NCBI GenBank assembly: GCA_022510745.1
Contig: JAFLSY010000001.1
Span: 170,942 to 234,941, forward strand
Length of the DNA: 64,000 nucleotides
From: Lachnospiraceae bacterium
GTDB taxonomy: Bacteria; Bacillota; Clostridia; Lachnospirales; Lachnospiraceae
Direction: 5' to 3'
The notes beneath the pieces are model-generated. The model saw only the letters and a program-made list of their open reading frames with translations. It had not been told where the DNA came from and ran no database searches. How positions within the stretch are numbered: the stretch's first letter is position 1; every line of letters begins with the position of its first letter. This document shows positions 26,833 to 36,315 of the stretch, piece by piece. The translations under genes and the position numbers were made by a program.

Positions 26833-27375
26833 ATGAAAGACTTAAAGGGTACCAAAACGGAAGCCAATCTGCAGGCTGCATTTGCAGGAGAATCCCAGGC
26901 AAGAAACAAGTATACGTATTTTGCCAGCAAGGCTAAGAAGGACGGCTATGTGCAGATTGCCGCTATTTTTGAAGAAACTGCCAACAATGAGAAAGAGCAT
27001 GCAAAGCTGTGGTATAAGCTGCTAAACGGCGGTTCTGTAAGCGATACGGTGAAGAATCTGAAAGAAGCAGCCGGCGGTGAGAACTATGAGTGGACCGAGA
27101 TGTATCCCACCTTTGCGAAGGAAGCAAGAGAAGAAGGCTTTGACGATATTGCATGGCTTTTTGAAAGTGTTGCGGCAATTGAGAAGGAGCATGAGGAGAG
27201 ATATAAGAAGCTGCTTGCAAACATAGAAGGAGATCTGGTATTCTCCAAAGAGGGCGACGTGGTTTGGCAGTGTGCAAACTGCGGACATATCTGTGTAGGT
27301 AAGAAAGCTCCCGAGGTATGCCCCGTATGCAGCCATCCTCAGAGCTATTTCCAGGTAAAGGCTGAAAATTACTAA
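26833..27375 (+). CDS. rbr: Rubrerythrin
   Basis: A 180-residue peroxide-scavenging non-haem iron protein. N-terminal four-helix diiron domain with [18 protein letters not shown] and [10 protein letters not shown] ligand helices; C-terminal rubredoxin-like domain with two Cys pairs ([15 protein letters not shown]). Reduces H2O2 to water in anaerobes with electrons from rubredoxin/NADH. AGGAGG precedes the ATG. Confidence 0.97.
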   Translation: MKDLKGTKTEANLQAAFAGESQARNKYTYFASKAKKDGYVQIAAIFEETANNEKEHAKLWYKLLNGGSVSDTVKNLKEAAGGENYEWTEMYPTFAKEAREEGFDDIAWLFESVAAIEKEHEERYKKLLANIEGDLVFSKEGDVVWQCANCGHICVGKKAPEVCPVCSHPQSYFQVKAENY

Positions 27376-27416
27376 TTATCAATGATCAATAAAAGCCGGA
27401 CAGGAGAATGACTGAC

Positions 27417-28517
27417 ATGAGTAAGATTATTTTGACAGGGGACCGTCCCACGGGAAGACTCCATGTGGGCCACTATGTAGGCTCCCTGAAAAGAAGAGTA
27501 GAGCTGCAGAATTCCGGAGAATTCGATAAGATATTCATTATGATAGCGGATGCGCAGGCTCTGACGGACAACGCGGACAATCCGGAGAAGGTGAGGCAGA
27601 ATATTATTGAGGTGGCGCTGGATTATTTATCCTGTGGCCTTGACCCCGAAAAGTCTACCCTGTTCATCCAATCCCAGATTCAGGAACTGGCTGAGCTGTC
27701 CTTCTATTATATGAATCTGGTGACGGTTTCCAGACTGCAGCGGAATCCTACTGTGAAGTCCGAAATCCAGCAGCGGAATTTTGAGACCAGTATCCCGGTG
27801 GGCTTTTTCACCTACCCCATCAGTCAGGCCTCCGATATTACGGCTTTTAAAGCCACTACGGTACCCGTGGGAGAGGATCAGCTGCCCATGATAGAGCAGT
27901 GCCGTGAGATTGTCAGGAAATTTAATTCGGTTTACGGGGAAACGCTGGTTGAACCGGAAGCGCTGCTTCCTAAGAATGAAGCCTGCAGCAGACTGCCCGG
28001 TACCGACGGCAAGGCTAAAATGAGCAAGTCTTTAGGCAATTGTATCTACCTTTCCGATTCTGCGGACGATGTACGGGCAAAGATCATGAGCATGTTTACG
28101 GATCCTAACCATTTAAAGATCACGGATCCCGGTTCTTTAGAGGGCAATACGGTATTTACCTATCTGGATGCCTTCTGCAGACAGGAGCATTTTGAGAGGT
28201 ATCTGCCGGAATATGCCGATTTAGACGAACTGAAAGGGCATTATCAGAGAGGCGGTCTGGGGGATGTGAAGGTTAAGAAATTCCTAAATGCCATTATGCA
28301 GGAAGAGTTAGAGCCCATCCGCAGCCGCAGGAAAGAGTTAGAAAAGCAGATTCCCGATATTTACGAGATTTTAAAGAAGGGCTGTGAAGTGGCAAGAGAA
28401 GAGGCCGCATCCACTATGGCGCAGGTGAAAGCAGCCATGCGCATCAACTATTTTGAAGATGAGGCGCTGATCGCCGAACAGGCAGCCAGATATGCGGCGG
28501 GAACAGTGGAACAGTAA
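27417..28517 (+). CDS. trpS: Tryptophan-tRNA ligase
   Basis: Charges tRNA-Trp with tryptophan using ATP. 366 residues, class I synthetase: HIGH-equivalent GRLHVGHYVG near the start and KMSKS within KAKMSKSLGN. The stretch VPVGEDQLPMIEQCREIVRKFN is typical. The ATG at 27417 is placed 10 bp after AGGAG; the in-frame ATG at 27408 abuts the ribosome site. No T-box is visible ahead of it; the preceding gap after rbr is only 41 bp. Confidence 0.95.
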   Translation: MSKIILTGDRPTGRLHVGHYVGSLKRRVELQNSGEFDKIFIMIADAQALTDNADNPEKVRQNIIEVALDYLSCGLDPEKSTLFIQSQIQELAELSFYYMNLVTVSRLQRNPTVKSEIQQRNFETSIPVGFFTYPISQASDITAFKATTVPVGEDQLPMIEQCREIVRKFNSVYGETLVEPEALLPKNEACSRLPGTDGKAKMSKSLGNCIYLSDSADDVRAKIMSMFTDPNHLKITDPGSLEGNTVFTYLDAFCRQEHFERYLPEYADLDELKGHYQRGGLGDVKVKKFLNAIMQEELEPIRSRRKELEKQIPDIYEILKKGCEVAREEAASTMAQVKAAMRINYFEDEALIAEQAARYAAGTVEQ

Positions 28518-28530
28518 GAATAAAAAGTTA

Positions 28531-28559
28531 TTTACAAATGCCTGCTTTTATGATATTCT
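28531..28559 (+). promoter_or_regulatory. Promoter of rpsO
   Basis: TTTACA (28531-28536), 17-bp spacer, TATTCT (28554-28559). The ~80-nt leader that follows contains self-complementary stretches (ATAC...GTAT around GTGCCC) and may hold the S15 autoregulatory site known for rpsO leaders; that part is inferred. Confidence 0.65.
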
Positions 28560-28646
28560 CATTAAGTATGGTTTAGCCGATGCTCGGGTGCAGGATACTC
28601 CGACCGTGCCCTGGTATCTGGCGGTTTATAAAAAGGAGGATTTAAT

Positions 28647-28913
28647 ATGATTTCCAAAGAAAAGAAAAATGCGATCATTAACGAGTATGCAACCAAGCCC
28701 GGCGATACCGGTTCACCCGAAGTACAGATTGCCGTACTCACCGAGAGAATCAAGGAACTGACCGAGCATATGAAGAAGAACCCTAAGGATCATCATTCCA
28801 ACAGGGGTCTGTTAAAGATGGTTGGACAGAGACGCGGTCTGTTAGATTATTTAAAGAGCAAGGATATCGAGAGATATCGTTCTATTATCAGCAGATTGGG
28901 AATCAGAAAGTAA
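28647..28913 (+). CDS. rpsO: 30S ribosomal protein S15
   Basis: An 88-residue primary 16S rRNA-binding protein of the small subunit. Begins [35 protein letters not shown], with [21 protein letters not shown], both diagnostic. AAAGGAGG precedes the ATG. Followed by a terminator and pnp, the conserved bacterial order. Confidence 0.98.
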   Translation: MISKEKKNAIINEYATKPGDTGSPEVQIAVLTERIKELTEHMKKNPKDHHSNRGLLKMVGQRRGLLDYLKSKDIERYRSIISRLGIRK

Positions 28914-28925
28914 TTCCAAAAAAGG

Positions 28926-28961
28926 GCGGAGTGTGTCGAATATATCGGCCTCTCCGCTTTT
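28926..28961 (+). terminator. Terminator after rpsO
   Basis: GCGGAG (28926-28931) / CTCCGC (28952-28957) and TTTT. The short stem with a 20-nt loop may allow readthrough into pnp. Confidence 0.65.
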
Positions 28962-28980
28962 ATGGTGTAACCTGTTAACT

Positions 28981-29074
28981 CTTCGGGTAAGCAAAAGTAC
29001 CGAGATTGCTGAAAAGGGCAGCTGATAAATAATAACAGTTGTTTTTTTCAGTGGTTTCGGTGGTTTACCCGAAG
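28981..29074 (+). promoter_or_regulatory. Structured pnp leader
   Basis: CTTCGGGTAA (28981-28990) and TTACCCGAAG (29065-29074) are perfect 10-bp inverted copies that would close a ~74-nt loop 43 bp upstream of pnp; a small CCGCTTATGCGG hairpin follows. In enterobacteria the pnp leader hairpin is cut by RNase III and mediates PNPase autoregulation. A similar role here is inference. Confidence 0.5.
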
Positions 29075-29116
29075 TACTCACTGTATGGCCGCTTATGCGG
29101 CAGATTGAGAGGAAGT

Positions 29117-31207
29117 ATGTATAAGACTTATTCAATGGAACTGGCCGGCCGGACTTTAAGCGTGGATATCGGCAGAGTCGGCAAACAGGCCAACGGCTGT
29201 GCATTTATGCACTACGGAGATACGACGGTGCTTTCCTGTGCCACCGCATCGGACAAGCCCAGGGACGGAATCGATTTCTTCCCTTTGAGTGTGGAGTATG
29301 AAGAAAAATTATATGCTGTGGGCAAGATTCCCGGCGGCTTTAACAAGAGAGAGGGTAAGGCCAGTGAAAATGCTGTCCTGACCAGCCGTGTGATCGACAG
29401 ACCCATGCGTCCGTTATTTCCCAAGGATTATCGCAACGATGTTACTTTAAACAATATGGTCATGAGTGTGGATCCCGCATGTCGTCCCGAGCTTGTGGCT
29501 ATGTTAGGTGCAGCTATCGCAACCTGTATTTCCGATATTCCCTTTGACGGCCCCTGTGCCATGACACAGATGGGTATGATCGACGGAGAACTGATCGTCA
29601 ATCCGTCTCAGGAACAGTGGAAGGTGGGAGACTTAAACCTGACTGTGGCTTCTACCAGAGAAAAGGTCATCATGATCGAGGCCGGTGCCAATGAGGTTCC
29701 GGAGGATAAAATGTTAGAGGCCATCTACAAGGCACATGAGATCAATCAGACCATCATCGCTTTTATTGACGGCATCGTGGCAGAGGTAGGAAAGCCGAAG
29801 CATGAGTATACCAGCTGTGCGATTCCCGAGGAGATGTTTGCAGCAATCAAGGAGATCGTACCTCCCGAGGAGATGGAGGTTGCCGTATTTACCGATGACA
29901 AACAGACCAGAGAAGGCAATATCAAAGAGATCACCGAGAAGTTAGAGGCTGCTTTTGCGGAGAATGAAGAGTGGCTGGCAGTGCTTGGCGAAGCAGTTTA
30001 TCAGTATGAGAAGAAGACCGTGCGTAAGATGATCTTAAAGGATCACAAGCGTCCCGACGGACGAGAGATCACCCAGATCCGTCCGTTGGCTGCAGAGGTG
30101 GATATCATTCCCCGCGTACACGGTTCCGCTATGTTTACCAGAGGCCAGACTCAGATCTGCAATGTGGTTACCTTGGCGCCCCTTTCCGAGGCACAGAGGA
30201 TTGACGGCTTAGACGATAACGAAACTTCCAAGAGATATATGCATCACTACAATTTCCCTTCCTATTCCGTAGGTGAGACCAAGGTTTCCAGAGGTCCCGG
30301 AAGAAGAGAGATCGGCCACGGTGCATTGGCAGAGAGAGCCTTGATTCCCGTGCTTCCCTCTGAAGAGGAGTTCCCCTATGCCATCCGCAGTGTATCCGAG
30401 ACCTTTGAGTCCAACGGCTCCACTTCCATGGCATCCACCTGCTCATCCTGTATGGCTCTGATGGCAGCCGGTGTTCCCATTAAGAAGATGGTAGCGGGTA
30501 TTTCCTGCGGTCTTGTAACGGGAGATACGGATGATGATTTTGTACTGCTTACCGATATTCAGGGCTTAGAGGATTTCTTCGGTGATATGGACTTTAAGGT
30601 GACCGGTACGACTGAGGGTATTACTGCTATCCAGATGGATATTAAGATTCACGGTCTGACCAGACCTATTGTAGAGGGTGCTATTGCAAGATGCCGCGAG
30701 GCAAGACTCTTTATTATGGATACTTGTATGAAGCCCGCTATTTCAGAACCCAGACCGGAGGTCGGCCCCTATGCGCCCAAGATTATTTCCATCCAGATCG
30801 ACCCTGAGAAGATTGGTGATGTGGTTGGACAGAGAGGCAAGACCATCAATGAGATCATTGCCCGTACCGGCGTGAAGATTGATATTACCGATGACGGCAA
30901 AGTATCTGTCTGCGGTACCGATCAGTCTATGATGGATAAGGCCGTAGAGATGATAAAGATCATTGTAACGGACTTTGAAGAAGGTCAGATATTTAAGGGC
31001 AAGGTAGTCAGCATCAAAGAGTTTGGCGCGTTCTTAGAGTTTGCACCGGGTAAGGAAGGTATGGTACACATTTCCAAGATTGCCCGTGAAAGAATTGCTC
31101 ATGTAGAAGATGTATTGACCTTGGGGGATGTGGTAACCGTTGTCTGCCTCGGCAAAGATAAGATGGGAAGAATCAGTTTTTCCATGAAAGATGTTGCACA
31201 GCAATAA
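29117..31207 (+). CDS. pnp: Polyribonucleotide nucleotidyltransferase
   Basis: A phosphorolytic 3'-5' exoribonuclease of RNA decay, 696 residues. Two RNase PH domains (first begins SMELAGRTLSVDIGRVG; second has RPLAAEVDIIPRVHGSAMFTRGQTQ), then a KH domain (VVGQRGKTINEIIARTGVKIDI) and an S1 domain (GQIFKGKVVSIKEFGAFLEFAPGKEGMVHIS). The ATG at 29117 follows GAGAGGA; the in-frame upstream extension to 29039 is leader sequence. Length is normal. Confidence 0.97.
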   Translation: MYKTYSMELAGRTLSVDIGRVGKQANGCAFMHYGDTTVLSCATASDKPRDGIDFFPLSVEYEEKLYAVGKIPGGFNKREGKASENAVLTSRVIDRPMRPLFPKDYRNDVTLNNMVMSVDPACRPELVAMLGAAIATCISDIPFDGPCAMTQMGMIDGELIVNPSQEQWKVGDLNLTVASTREKVIMIEAGANEVPEDKMLEAIYKAHEINQTIIAFIDGIVAEVGKPKHEYTSCAIPEEMFAAIKEIVPPEEMEVAVFTDDKQTREGNIKEITEKLEAAFAENEEWLAVLGEAVYQYEKKTVRKMILKDHKRPDGREITQIRPLAAEVDIIPRVHGSAMFTRGQTQICNVVTLAPLSEAQRIDGLDDNETSKRYMHHYNFPSYSVGETKVSRGPGRREIGHGALAERALIPVLPSEEEFPYAIRSVSETFESNGSTSMASTCSSCMALMAAGVPIKKMVAGISCGLVTGDTDDDFVLLTDIQGLEDFFGDMDFKVTGTTEGITAIQMDIKIHGLTRPIVEGAIARCREARLFIMDTCMKPAISEPRPEVGPYAPKIISIQIDPEKIGDVVGQRGKTINEIIARTGVKIDITDDGKVSVCGTDQSMMDKAVEMIKIIVTDFEEGQIFKGKVVSIKEFGAFLEFAPGKEGMVHISKIARERIAHVEDVLTLGDVVTVVCLGKDKMGRISFSMKDVAQQ

Positions 31208-31251
31208 ATCAGCATATATATTATTAAATTCCCAAGGAGGAGAAAAACGAA

Positions 31252-31857
31252 ATGAAAAAGAAACTTTTAGCTTTAGTTTTCAGTGCAGTAATGGTGATGA
31301 GTCTGGCTGCCTGCGGTAGTTCCAAAGCGGATTTTACCAATGACGATCTGATATTTAAGGGATCTGAGGAAATTGTACTGAAGCGCAATACCGGTATTTT
31401 TATTTGGCCGGATGAAACTTATTATCAGGATACGCATACCGGCGAGTATGACGGATGGGAAGAAGATTTTGCAACCTTCAGAGGCCTTGAGATCGGCAAG
31501 TCTCTTGCTGACTTCAAGAAGCAATATTCTGTTAAAAACGGCTATGCGGTATGGGAACTCATTGACGGCAACTATACCAGTTTTGATGCATATACCAATC
31601 AGAACATTTCCGATATGTACAAGGATGCGGAAAATGTATGGCTGGATCTGGGATGGTGCAAGGAAAACGGAAACTGGAGAATCATGACGGATGTGGAGTT
31701 TAGGGACACTTGGTTCTGTGACGCCAGTCTGAGTAAATATGACGAGATTGTATTTCTTTCCGTAAATATTGATGAAGATGAAACCGTTGTGGGTATGCAG
31801 ATGTACTATGTAACTTATGATGAAGACTGGGTTATCTGGCAGGATTGGGCCGATTAA
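31252..31857 (+). CDS. Putative lipoprotein of unknown function
   Basis: A 201-residue exported protein. The signal peptide ends with lipobox MSLAAC (Cys21). The mature part is acidic and aromatic-rich (many W, Y and D), with no motif that I recognise; the conserved-looking centre is FRGLEIGKSLADFKKQYSVKNGYAVWEL. AAGGAGG precedes the ATG. A single gene with its own terminator. Confidence 0.8.
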   Translation: MKKKLLALVFSAVMVMSLAACGSSKADFTNDDLIFKGSEEIVLKRNTGIFIWPDETYYQDTHTGEYDGWEEDFATFRGLEIGKSLADFKKQYSVKNGYAVWELIDGNYTSFDAYTNQNISDMYKDAENVWLDLGWCKENGNWRIMTDVEFRDTWFCDASLSKYDEIVFLSVNIDEDETVVGMQMYYVTYDEDWVIWQDWAD

Positions 31858-31889
31858 ATTTGTAACCTATATACCTACATATACTCATC

Positions 31890-31926
31890 AAAAAGGGCAC
31901 TACACTTTACGTGTGGTGCTCTTTTT
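31890..31926 (+). terminator. Terminator of the lipoprotein gene
   Basis: AAAAAGGGCACTACAC / GTGTGGTGCTCTTTTT stem with T-run, directly before the spoIIIA operon. Confidence 0.85.
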
Positions 31927-32001
31927 CTATGCTTGTATTTATTTTTTGTTCTTTTTCTTTTTTAACGCCATATATTAGTGTTAGGCAGGAGGGAAAGGGA
32001 T

Positions 32002-32955
32002 TTGGAAAATACCGACAGCTTTTTGTACTTATTTCCGGTATATCTCAGGCAGCTTTGGGGACAGGCAGTCAGAGAATACAGAAGACTGGAAGAAATCCGT
32101 CTGCGGATAGGAAAACCCGTAATTGTCAAGCTGCATGAGGGAGAGTATTTTTTGGATGGACGGGGAAATCTTACCGGAAACCTAAATGAGGCTTATCACA
32201 TAGACGATGGGGAGATGAAAGATATTTGGGCACAGATCTGTCATGATTCTCCCTATGCCTATGAAGATGAGATCAAACAGGGGTTTCTGACAGTATCCGG
32301 CGGCCATCGAATCGGTGTAGCTGGACAGGTTGTAGTAGAGGAAGACGGACGTGTACGGACTTTGAAACATATTTCCGCTCTGAATATTCGGATTGCTCAT
32401 GAACGTCCGGGATGTGCGGATAAACTGCTGCATCATTTGTATGAGGAAGGAAGACTCTGCAATACCCTGTTAATTTCTCCGCCGGGCTGCGGTAAGACAA
32501 CCTTTTTACGGGATATTATCCGACAGGTGTCCGATGGCAACCGCTTTGCGAAAGGAATGACGGTGGGAGTGGTGGATGAACGCTCTGAAATTGCCGGTAG
32601 TTATATGGGCGTTGCCCAGAATGATGTGGGAATCCGGACAGATGTACTGGATGCGTGTCCCAAAATATACGGCATGATGATGCTGATACGCTCCATGGCT
32701 CCTCAGGTAGTTGCCATTGACGAACTGGGGAGTTTAGAAGATGTGGAGGCTATGAGGCGGGTAGCATCCTGTGGCTGTAAACTTTTGGCTACCATACATG
32801 GCAGCGGAGTGGAAGATGTGGCCGGAAAGGCCTTCATGAAAGAACTACTGTCCGAGAAGCTGTTTTCCCGATATGTTGTTTTACGCAAAAATAACGGATG
32901 TCCTCAAATTGGCGAAATCTATAAAGAGGGGATGGAAGAATGCTGCGAATCATAG
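32002..32955 (+). CDS. spoIIIAA: Stage III sporulation protein AA
   Basis: A 317-residue secretion-type ATPase of the mother-cell SpoIIIA-SpoIIQ channel complex that connects mother cell and forespore. Walker A PPGCGKTTF, Walker B-like APQVVAIDELGS. I use the TTG at 32002, since AGGAGG lies 9 bp ahead; the GTG at 31978 precedes this site. First gene of the eight-gene operon; sigma-E control is expected, and CATATATT just upstream (31970-31977) could be a -10, but no clear -35 is seen. Confidence 0.95.
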   Translation: MENTDSFLYLFPVYLRQLWGQAVREYRRLEEIRLRIGKPVIVKLHEGEYFLDGRGNLTGNLNEAYHIDDGEMKDIWAQICHDSPYAYEDEIKQGFLTVSGGHRIGVAGQVVVEEDGRVRTLKHISALNIRIAHERPGCADKLLHHLYEEGRLCNTLLISPPGCGKTTFLRDIIRQVSDGNRFAKGMTVGVVDERSEIAGSYMGVAQNDVGIRTDVLDACPKIYGMMMLIRSMAPQVVAIDELGSLEDVEAMRRVASCGCKLLATIHGSGVEDVAGKAFMKELLSEKLFSRYVVLRKNNGCPQIGEIYKEGMEECCES

Positions 32956-33455
32956 GAGCAGGGCTTATCATGGCAGGCTGCAGTGGAATCGGCTTCCGAT
33001 ATCGGAAGCGGTTATATCAAGGTTTAAAGTATCTGCAGACAATGAAGCAGATTCTGGAACTGTTCATGAGTGAAGTTGGATATGGAAAGGCGACACTGCC
33101 GGAATGTTGTAAAAGAGTGGGGGAGAGGGTGGAGGAGCCGTACAAAGGAGCCCTTCTGCAGATTCATGACAGCATGAAGAAAAAAGAAAACAGCTTTCGG
33201 GAATGCTGGCATACGGAAATGGAGAAAGCACTGTGGGGACTGCCTATAACCGGCAGGGAGAAGGATGCTTTTCTGGGATTTCCCAATTGCTGCGGGCTGC
33301 AGGATGGGCGGATGCAGATTCGTGCCATTGAGCAGTACAGAGATATGTTAAATACCGCGATCATCCGCAGGGAGGCGGAATTGGAAAAGCAGGGAAGGCT
33401 GGCTGCGGGTCTGGGAATTATGTGCGGCCTGTTATTGGTAATTGTTTTGAGTTAA
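32940..33455 (+). CDS. spoIIIAB: Stage III sporulation protein AB
   Basis: A 171-residue component of the SpoIIIA complex, type II secretion F-like. N-terminal helix LRIIGAGLIMAGCSGIGFRY, a long helical middle, and a C-terminal membrane helix (LAAGLGIMCGLLLVIVLS). The start overlaps the end of spoIIIAA by 16 bp, so it is translationally coupled. Confidence 0.93.
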   Translation: MLRIIGAGLIMAGCSGIGFRYRKRLYQGLKYLQTMKQILELFMSEVGYGKATLPECCKRVGERVEEPYKGALLQIHDSMKKKENSFRECWHTEMEKALWGLPITGREKDAFLGFPNCCGLQDGRMQIRAIEQYRDMLNTAIIRREAELEKQGRLAAGLGIMCGLLLVIVLS

Positions 33456-33483
33456 ATTAAGATTTAAGTCCTAGGGAGGAAGC

Positions 33484-33678
33484 ATGGAAGTCAGTCTGAT
33501 CTTTAAAATTGCAGCAGTAGGGATACTGGTAACCATTTTAAATCAGGTATTGCGGCACAGCGGACGGGAGGAGCAGGCATTTTTGCTCAGTCTGGCCGGC
33601 CTGATTTTGGTGCTTACCTGGATCGTACCCTACATATATGAGCTTTTTACCACGATTCAGTCGTTATTTTCCTTATAG
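33484..33678 (+). CDS. spoIIIAC: Stage III sporulation protein AC
   Basis: A 64-residue protein with two membrane helices (LIFKIAAVGILVTILNQVL and FLLSLAGLILVLTWIVPYIY), the normal size for the family. AGGGAGG ahead of the ATG. Third gene of the spoIIIA operon. Confidence 0.95.
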   Translation: MEVSLIFKIAAVGILVTILNQVLRHSGREEQAFLLSLAGLILVLTWIVPYIYELFTTIQSLFSL

Positions 33679-33690
33679 AACGGAGGGCAT

Positions 33691-34077
33691 ATGGGAGAGG
33701 TCATTAAAATCGGTATGCTGGGTATTATCGGTGTGCTCTTTGCCTTGATGTTTAAAGGAGAAAAACAGGAATATACCCATTATATTGGCTTTGGCGCGGC
33801 TGTGCTGGTGTTTTATTATGTGGTCAGAAGTTTGATTTCTTTGACCGGACGCTTGGAGATCCTGCAGGAGTATCTGACGGGCAGTGAAAGTTATTTGGGA
33901 ACGCTCTTTAAAATTGTGGGTATTACCTATATCTGTGAGTTCAGTGCCGGGATTTGTAAGGATGCGGGTTTTTCTTCCGTAGCCGGACAGATTGAAGTGC
34001 TCGGCAAGCTGAGCGTCATGTTTGCGGGATTGCCGATTTTATTGGCGGTGATTGAACAGATACAGGGATTCCTGTAA
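33691..34077 (+). CDS. spoIIIAD: Stage III sporulation protein AD
   Basis: A 128-residue membrane protein, four helices, homologous to AC in its first half (IKIGMLGIIGVLFALMFKG). Ends IPILLAVIEQIQGFL-like as expected. CGGAGGGC precedes the ATG at 33691. Member of the forespore channel complex. Confidence 0.95.
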   Translation: MGEVIKIGMLGIIGVLFALMFKGEKQEYTHYIGFGAAVLVFYYVVRSLISLTGRLEILQEYLTGSESYLGTLFKIVGITYICEFSAGICKDAGFSSVAGQIEVLGKLSVMFAGLPILLAVIEQIQGFL

Positions 34078-34090
34078 GGGGAGGCGTCCG

Positions 34091-35155
34091 ATGACTATTC
34101 AAATGGACAAGATATGGAAGGACTATGAACTGGGAGGGCTGGAGCAAAAGCTGGAAGAACTCTTTCCTTTCTCTCCGCCAGATTTGGAAAGTCTTTTACA
34201 AAGGCTCATAAAAGGGGATGTACTTGGCTGTATTCGGGACTTTTTGGGGACAACCATACAAGGTTTTATGGGCGGATTTGCCTCATTAAAACAAGTTTTA
34301 ATATGGATTTTGGTGTTGGGGATCGCGGCAGCCTTGCTCTCTCATTTTATGGAGATCTTTGACAACCACCAGATTGCGGATATCGGATTTTACTTTACGT
34401 ACCTGCTGATGATAGTGATTCTGATGAAATGTTTTGTGGAGGCTTCTTCCGTGGCGGTTTCCGCTATGGAGAATATCGTGGAATTTATTCAGATCTTTAT
34501 ACCGGCCTATTTTCTCTCCATCGGAGTGGCACAGGGGAGCCTGACAGCCTCGGCAGGCTATCAGATCCTCATTCTCATCATCTATATTGTGGAGAACGTT
34601 CTGTTAAAACTGGTGCTGCCGCTGATTTATAGTTATGTGCTGCTCTCCGTGATCAACGGGCTCTGGATAGAGGAAAGATTGACGCTGCTTGTGGAGAGCG
34701 TGGAAAAAGGCATTCGTTTTCTATTAAAAACCCTGCTTGGAATGGTGACCGGAGTCAGTGCGCTGCAATCAATGATAACGCCTGCTATTGATTCTGTAAA
34801 GGCAGGAACCCTGCAAAAAGCTATTGGCGCGATACCAGGGGTGGGAGACGCGGCGGACGGGGTAATGGAAACCGTAGTAGGTTCAGCGGTGATCATCAAA
34901 AACAGTCTGGGCATAGCCCTGCTCATCATACTTCTTGGCTTGGCAGCCGCTCCGCTTTTACAAATCCTGATAACGGCCGGGCTCATAAAAGCCGCAGCGG
35001 CTCTTTTGGGAATAGTGAGCGACAAGCGGATTACGGCCTGCACCAATAAGGTGGGCAGTGGCAGCGAACTGCTCTTTAAAACGGTGGGAACGGCGGTACT
35101 GTTATTTTTAATCACGATTTCCATTGCTGCCTACACGACGAATCGGGGATTTTAG
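34091..35155 (+). CDS. spoIIIAE: Stage III sporulation protein AE
   Basis: A 354-residue polytopic membrane protein with about seven to eight helices, the largest of the SpoIIIA membrane subunits. The conserved centre is YSYVLLSVINGLWIEERLTLL, then KTLLGMVTGVSALQSMITPAIDS. The ATG at 34091 follows AGGGGAGG; an in-frame ATG at 34052 lies inside spoIIIAD and lacks a site. Confidence 0.95.
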   Translation: MTIQMDKIWKDYELGGLEQKLEELFPFSPPDLESLLQRLIKGDVLGCIRDFLGTTIQGFMGGFASLKQVLIWILVLGIAAALLSHFMEIFDNHQIADIGFYFTYLLMIVILMKCFVEASSVAVSAMENIVEFIQIFIPAYFLSIGVAQGSLTASAGYQILILIIYIVENVLLKLVLPLIYSYVLLSVINGLWIEERLTLLVESVEKGIRFLLKTLLGMVTGVSALQSMITPAIDSVKAGTLQKAIGAIPGVGDAADGVMETVVGSAVIIKNSLGIALLIILLGLAAAPLLQILITAGLIKAAAALLGIVSDKRITACTNKVGSGSELLFKTVGTAVLLFLITISIAAYTTNRGF

Positions 35156-35176
35156 GGATGGGGGTAAGGAGATAAA

Positions 35177-35647
35177 TTGGGAGAATCTTTTATTCAGATT
35201 ATTAAGCGGGTGGGCATTTTCATGGTATGTGCACAGATGCTATTGCATTTTAAACCTTCTGAAAGCTATGGAAAATACATCCGTCTTTTGATGAGTGTTA
35301 TGGTGTTGGCTCAGCTGATTGCTCCGGTCATGGAGATTTTCGGCAGAGGAAGCGAGGTATCTTTCGAGGAACGGATTCTATTTTATGATGAAGTTCTCCA
35401 TCAGAGTATGACGGAAGCCGACAGAACAGGGGCACAGGCACAGGTGCTGTTGGAAAAAATGACTTTAGAAGAGGTTAAATTAAGAATTAATAATCAGGAC
35501 GAAGAAGCGAAGGCAGAAGGAGCGGAGGCGGAGGTGGCAGGCATGGAAGCAGAAGATAAGAGAGAAGTACAGGCGGAAGCCGTCGGGGCGGAAGCTATGC
35601 AGCAGGAGAGACTGGTGGAAAGGATCGAGGTGAAGCTCTATGATTGA
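35177..35647 (+). CDS. spoIIIAF: Stage III sporulation protein AF
   Basis: A 156-residue protein: two N-terminal membrane helices (VGIFMVCAQMLLHF, IRLLMSVMVLAQLIAPVMEIFG) and a soluble tail. The tail contains a Glu/Ala-rich low-complexity stretch (EAKAEGAEAEVAGMEAEDKR) that looks like a lineage-specific insert. TTG start at 35177 behind AAGGAG. The stop overlaps spoIIIAG by 8 bp. Confidence 0.9.
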   Translation: MGESFIQIIKRVGIFMVCAQMLLHFKPSESYGKYIRLLMSVMVLAQLIAPVMEIFGRGSEVSFEERILFYDEVLHQSMTEADRTGAQAQVLLEKMTLEEVKLRINNQDEEAKAEGAEAEVAGMEAEDKREVQAEAVGAEAMQQERLVERIEVKLYD

Positions 35648-36233
35648 TAAGTGCAGAGATTTTTTTAAAAATAAGAATAATCTGATTGTAGTGGTGCTTG
35701 TGGGAATCCTGCTGATGGTGATCGCCCTGCCGGTAAAAAAGCGGGAGAATGGAGTGGAAAATCGGACAAACACAGAAAACACCGAAGAAACAGAAATAAA
35801 TAACACAAGATATTTAACGGATGAGGAAGACTATGTGGAAAGAATGGAACGTCGTTTGGAGGAGGCTTTGAGTAGACTGGACGGAGCGGGGGAGGTCAAG
35901 GTGATGATTACCTTAAGAGCCTCTTCGGAAGTGGTGGTGGAGAAGGATGCCACGGATTCGCTTTCGGAAACCAGAGAGGAGGACGGAGAAGGCGGAAGCC
36001 GTTTGGTCAGGGTAGAGGATACGGAAGAAGCTACTGTCTATATTTCAGAGAGCGGCCGCTCCTCCCCCTATGTGGTCAAGACCCTTACTCCGCAGGTGGA
36101 AGGGGTTATCGTATTGGCGGAAGGCGCGGGAGAAGGCAATGTCAGCATGGAAATTCTGGATGCGGTCCGCGTGATTTTCGGGATAGAGGCCCATCGTATC
36201 AAGGTGATGAAATTGAATGGTACAAATTCATAA
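35640..36233 (+). CDS. spoIIIAG: Stage III sporulation protein AG
   Basis: A 197-residue ring-forming channel component: one N-terminal membrane helix (NLIVVVLVGILLMVIALPV), a Glu/Asn/Thr linker, then the ring-building domain (LDGAGEVKVMITLRASSEVVVEKD and VEGVIVLAEGAGEGNVSMEILDAVRVIFGIEAHRIKVMKLN). The order and length fit the family. Confidence 0.95.
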   Translation: MIDKCRDFFKNKNNLIVVVLVGILLMVIALPVKKRENGVENRTNTENTEETEINNTRYLTDEEDYVERMERRLEEALSRLDGAGEVKVMITLRASSEVVVEKDATDSLSETREEDGEGGSRLVRVEDTEEATVYISESGRSSPYVVKTLTPQVEGVIVLAEGAGEGNVSMEILDAVRVIFGIEAHRIKVMKLNGTNS

Positions 36234-36315
36234 CCGCATGCATAGGAGGACGAACCGGTTAATATAATGAAATAGCAAAACAAACTGGCAAGCAGCCAGC
36301 AAAGGGGAGAATAAG

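Noticed and set aside
29039..29116. N-terminal extension of PNPase
   Set aside because: PNPase begins at the ATG at 29117 with a ribosome site; the extension translates the structured leader.
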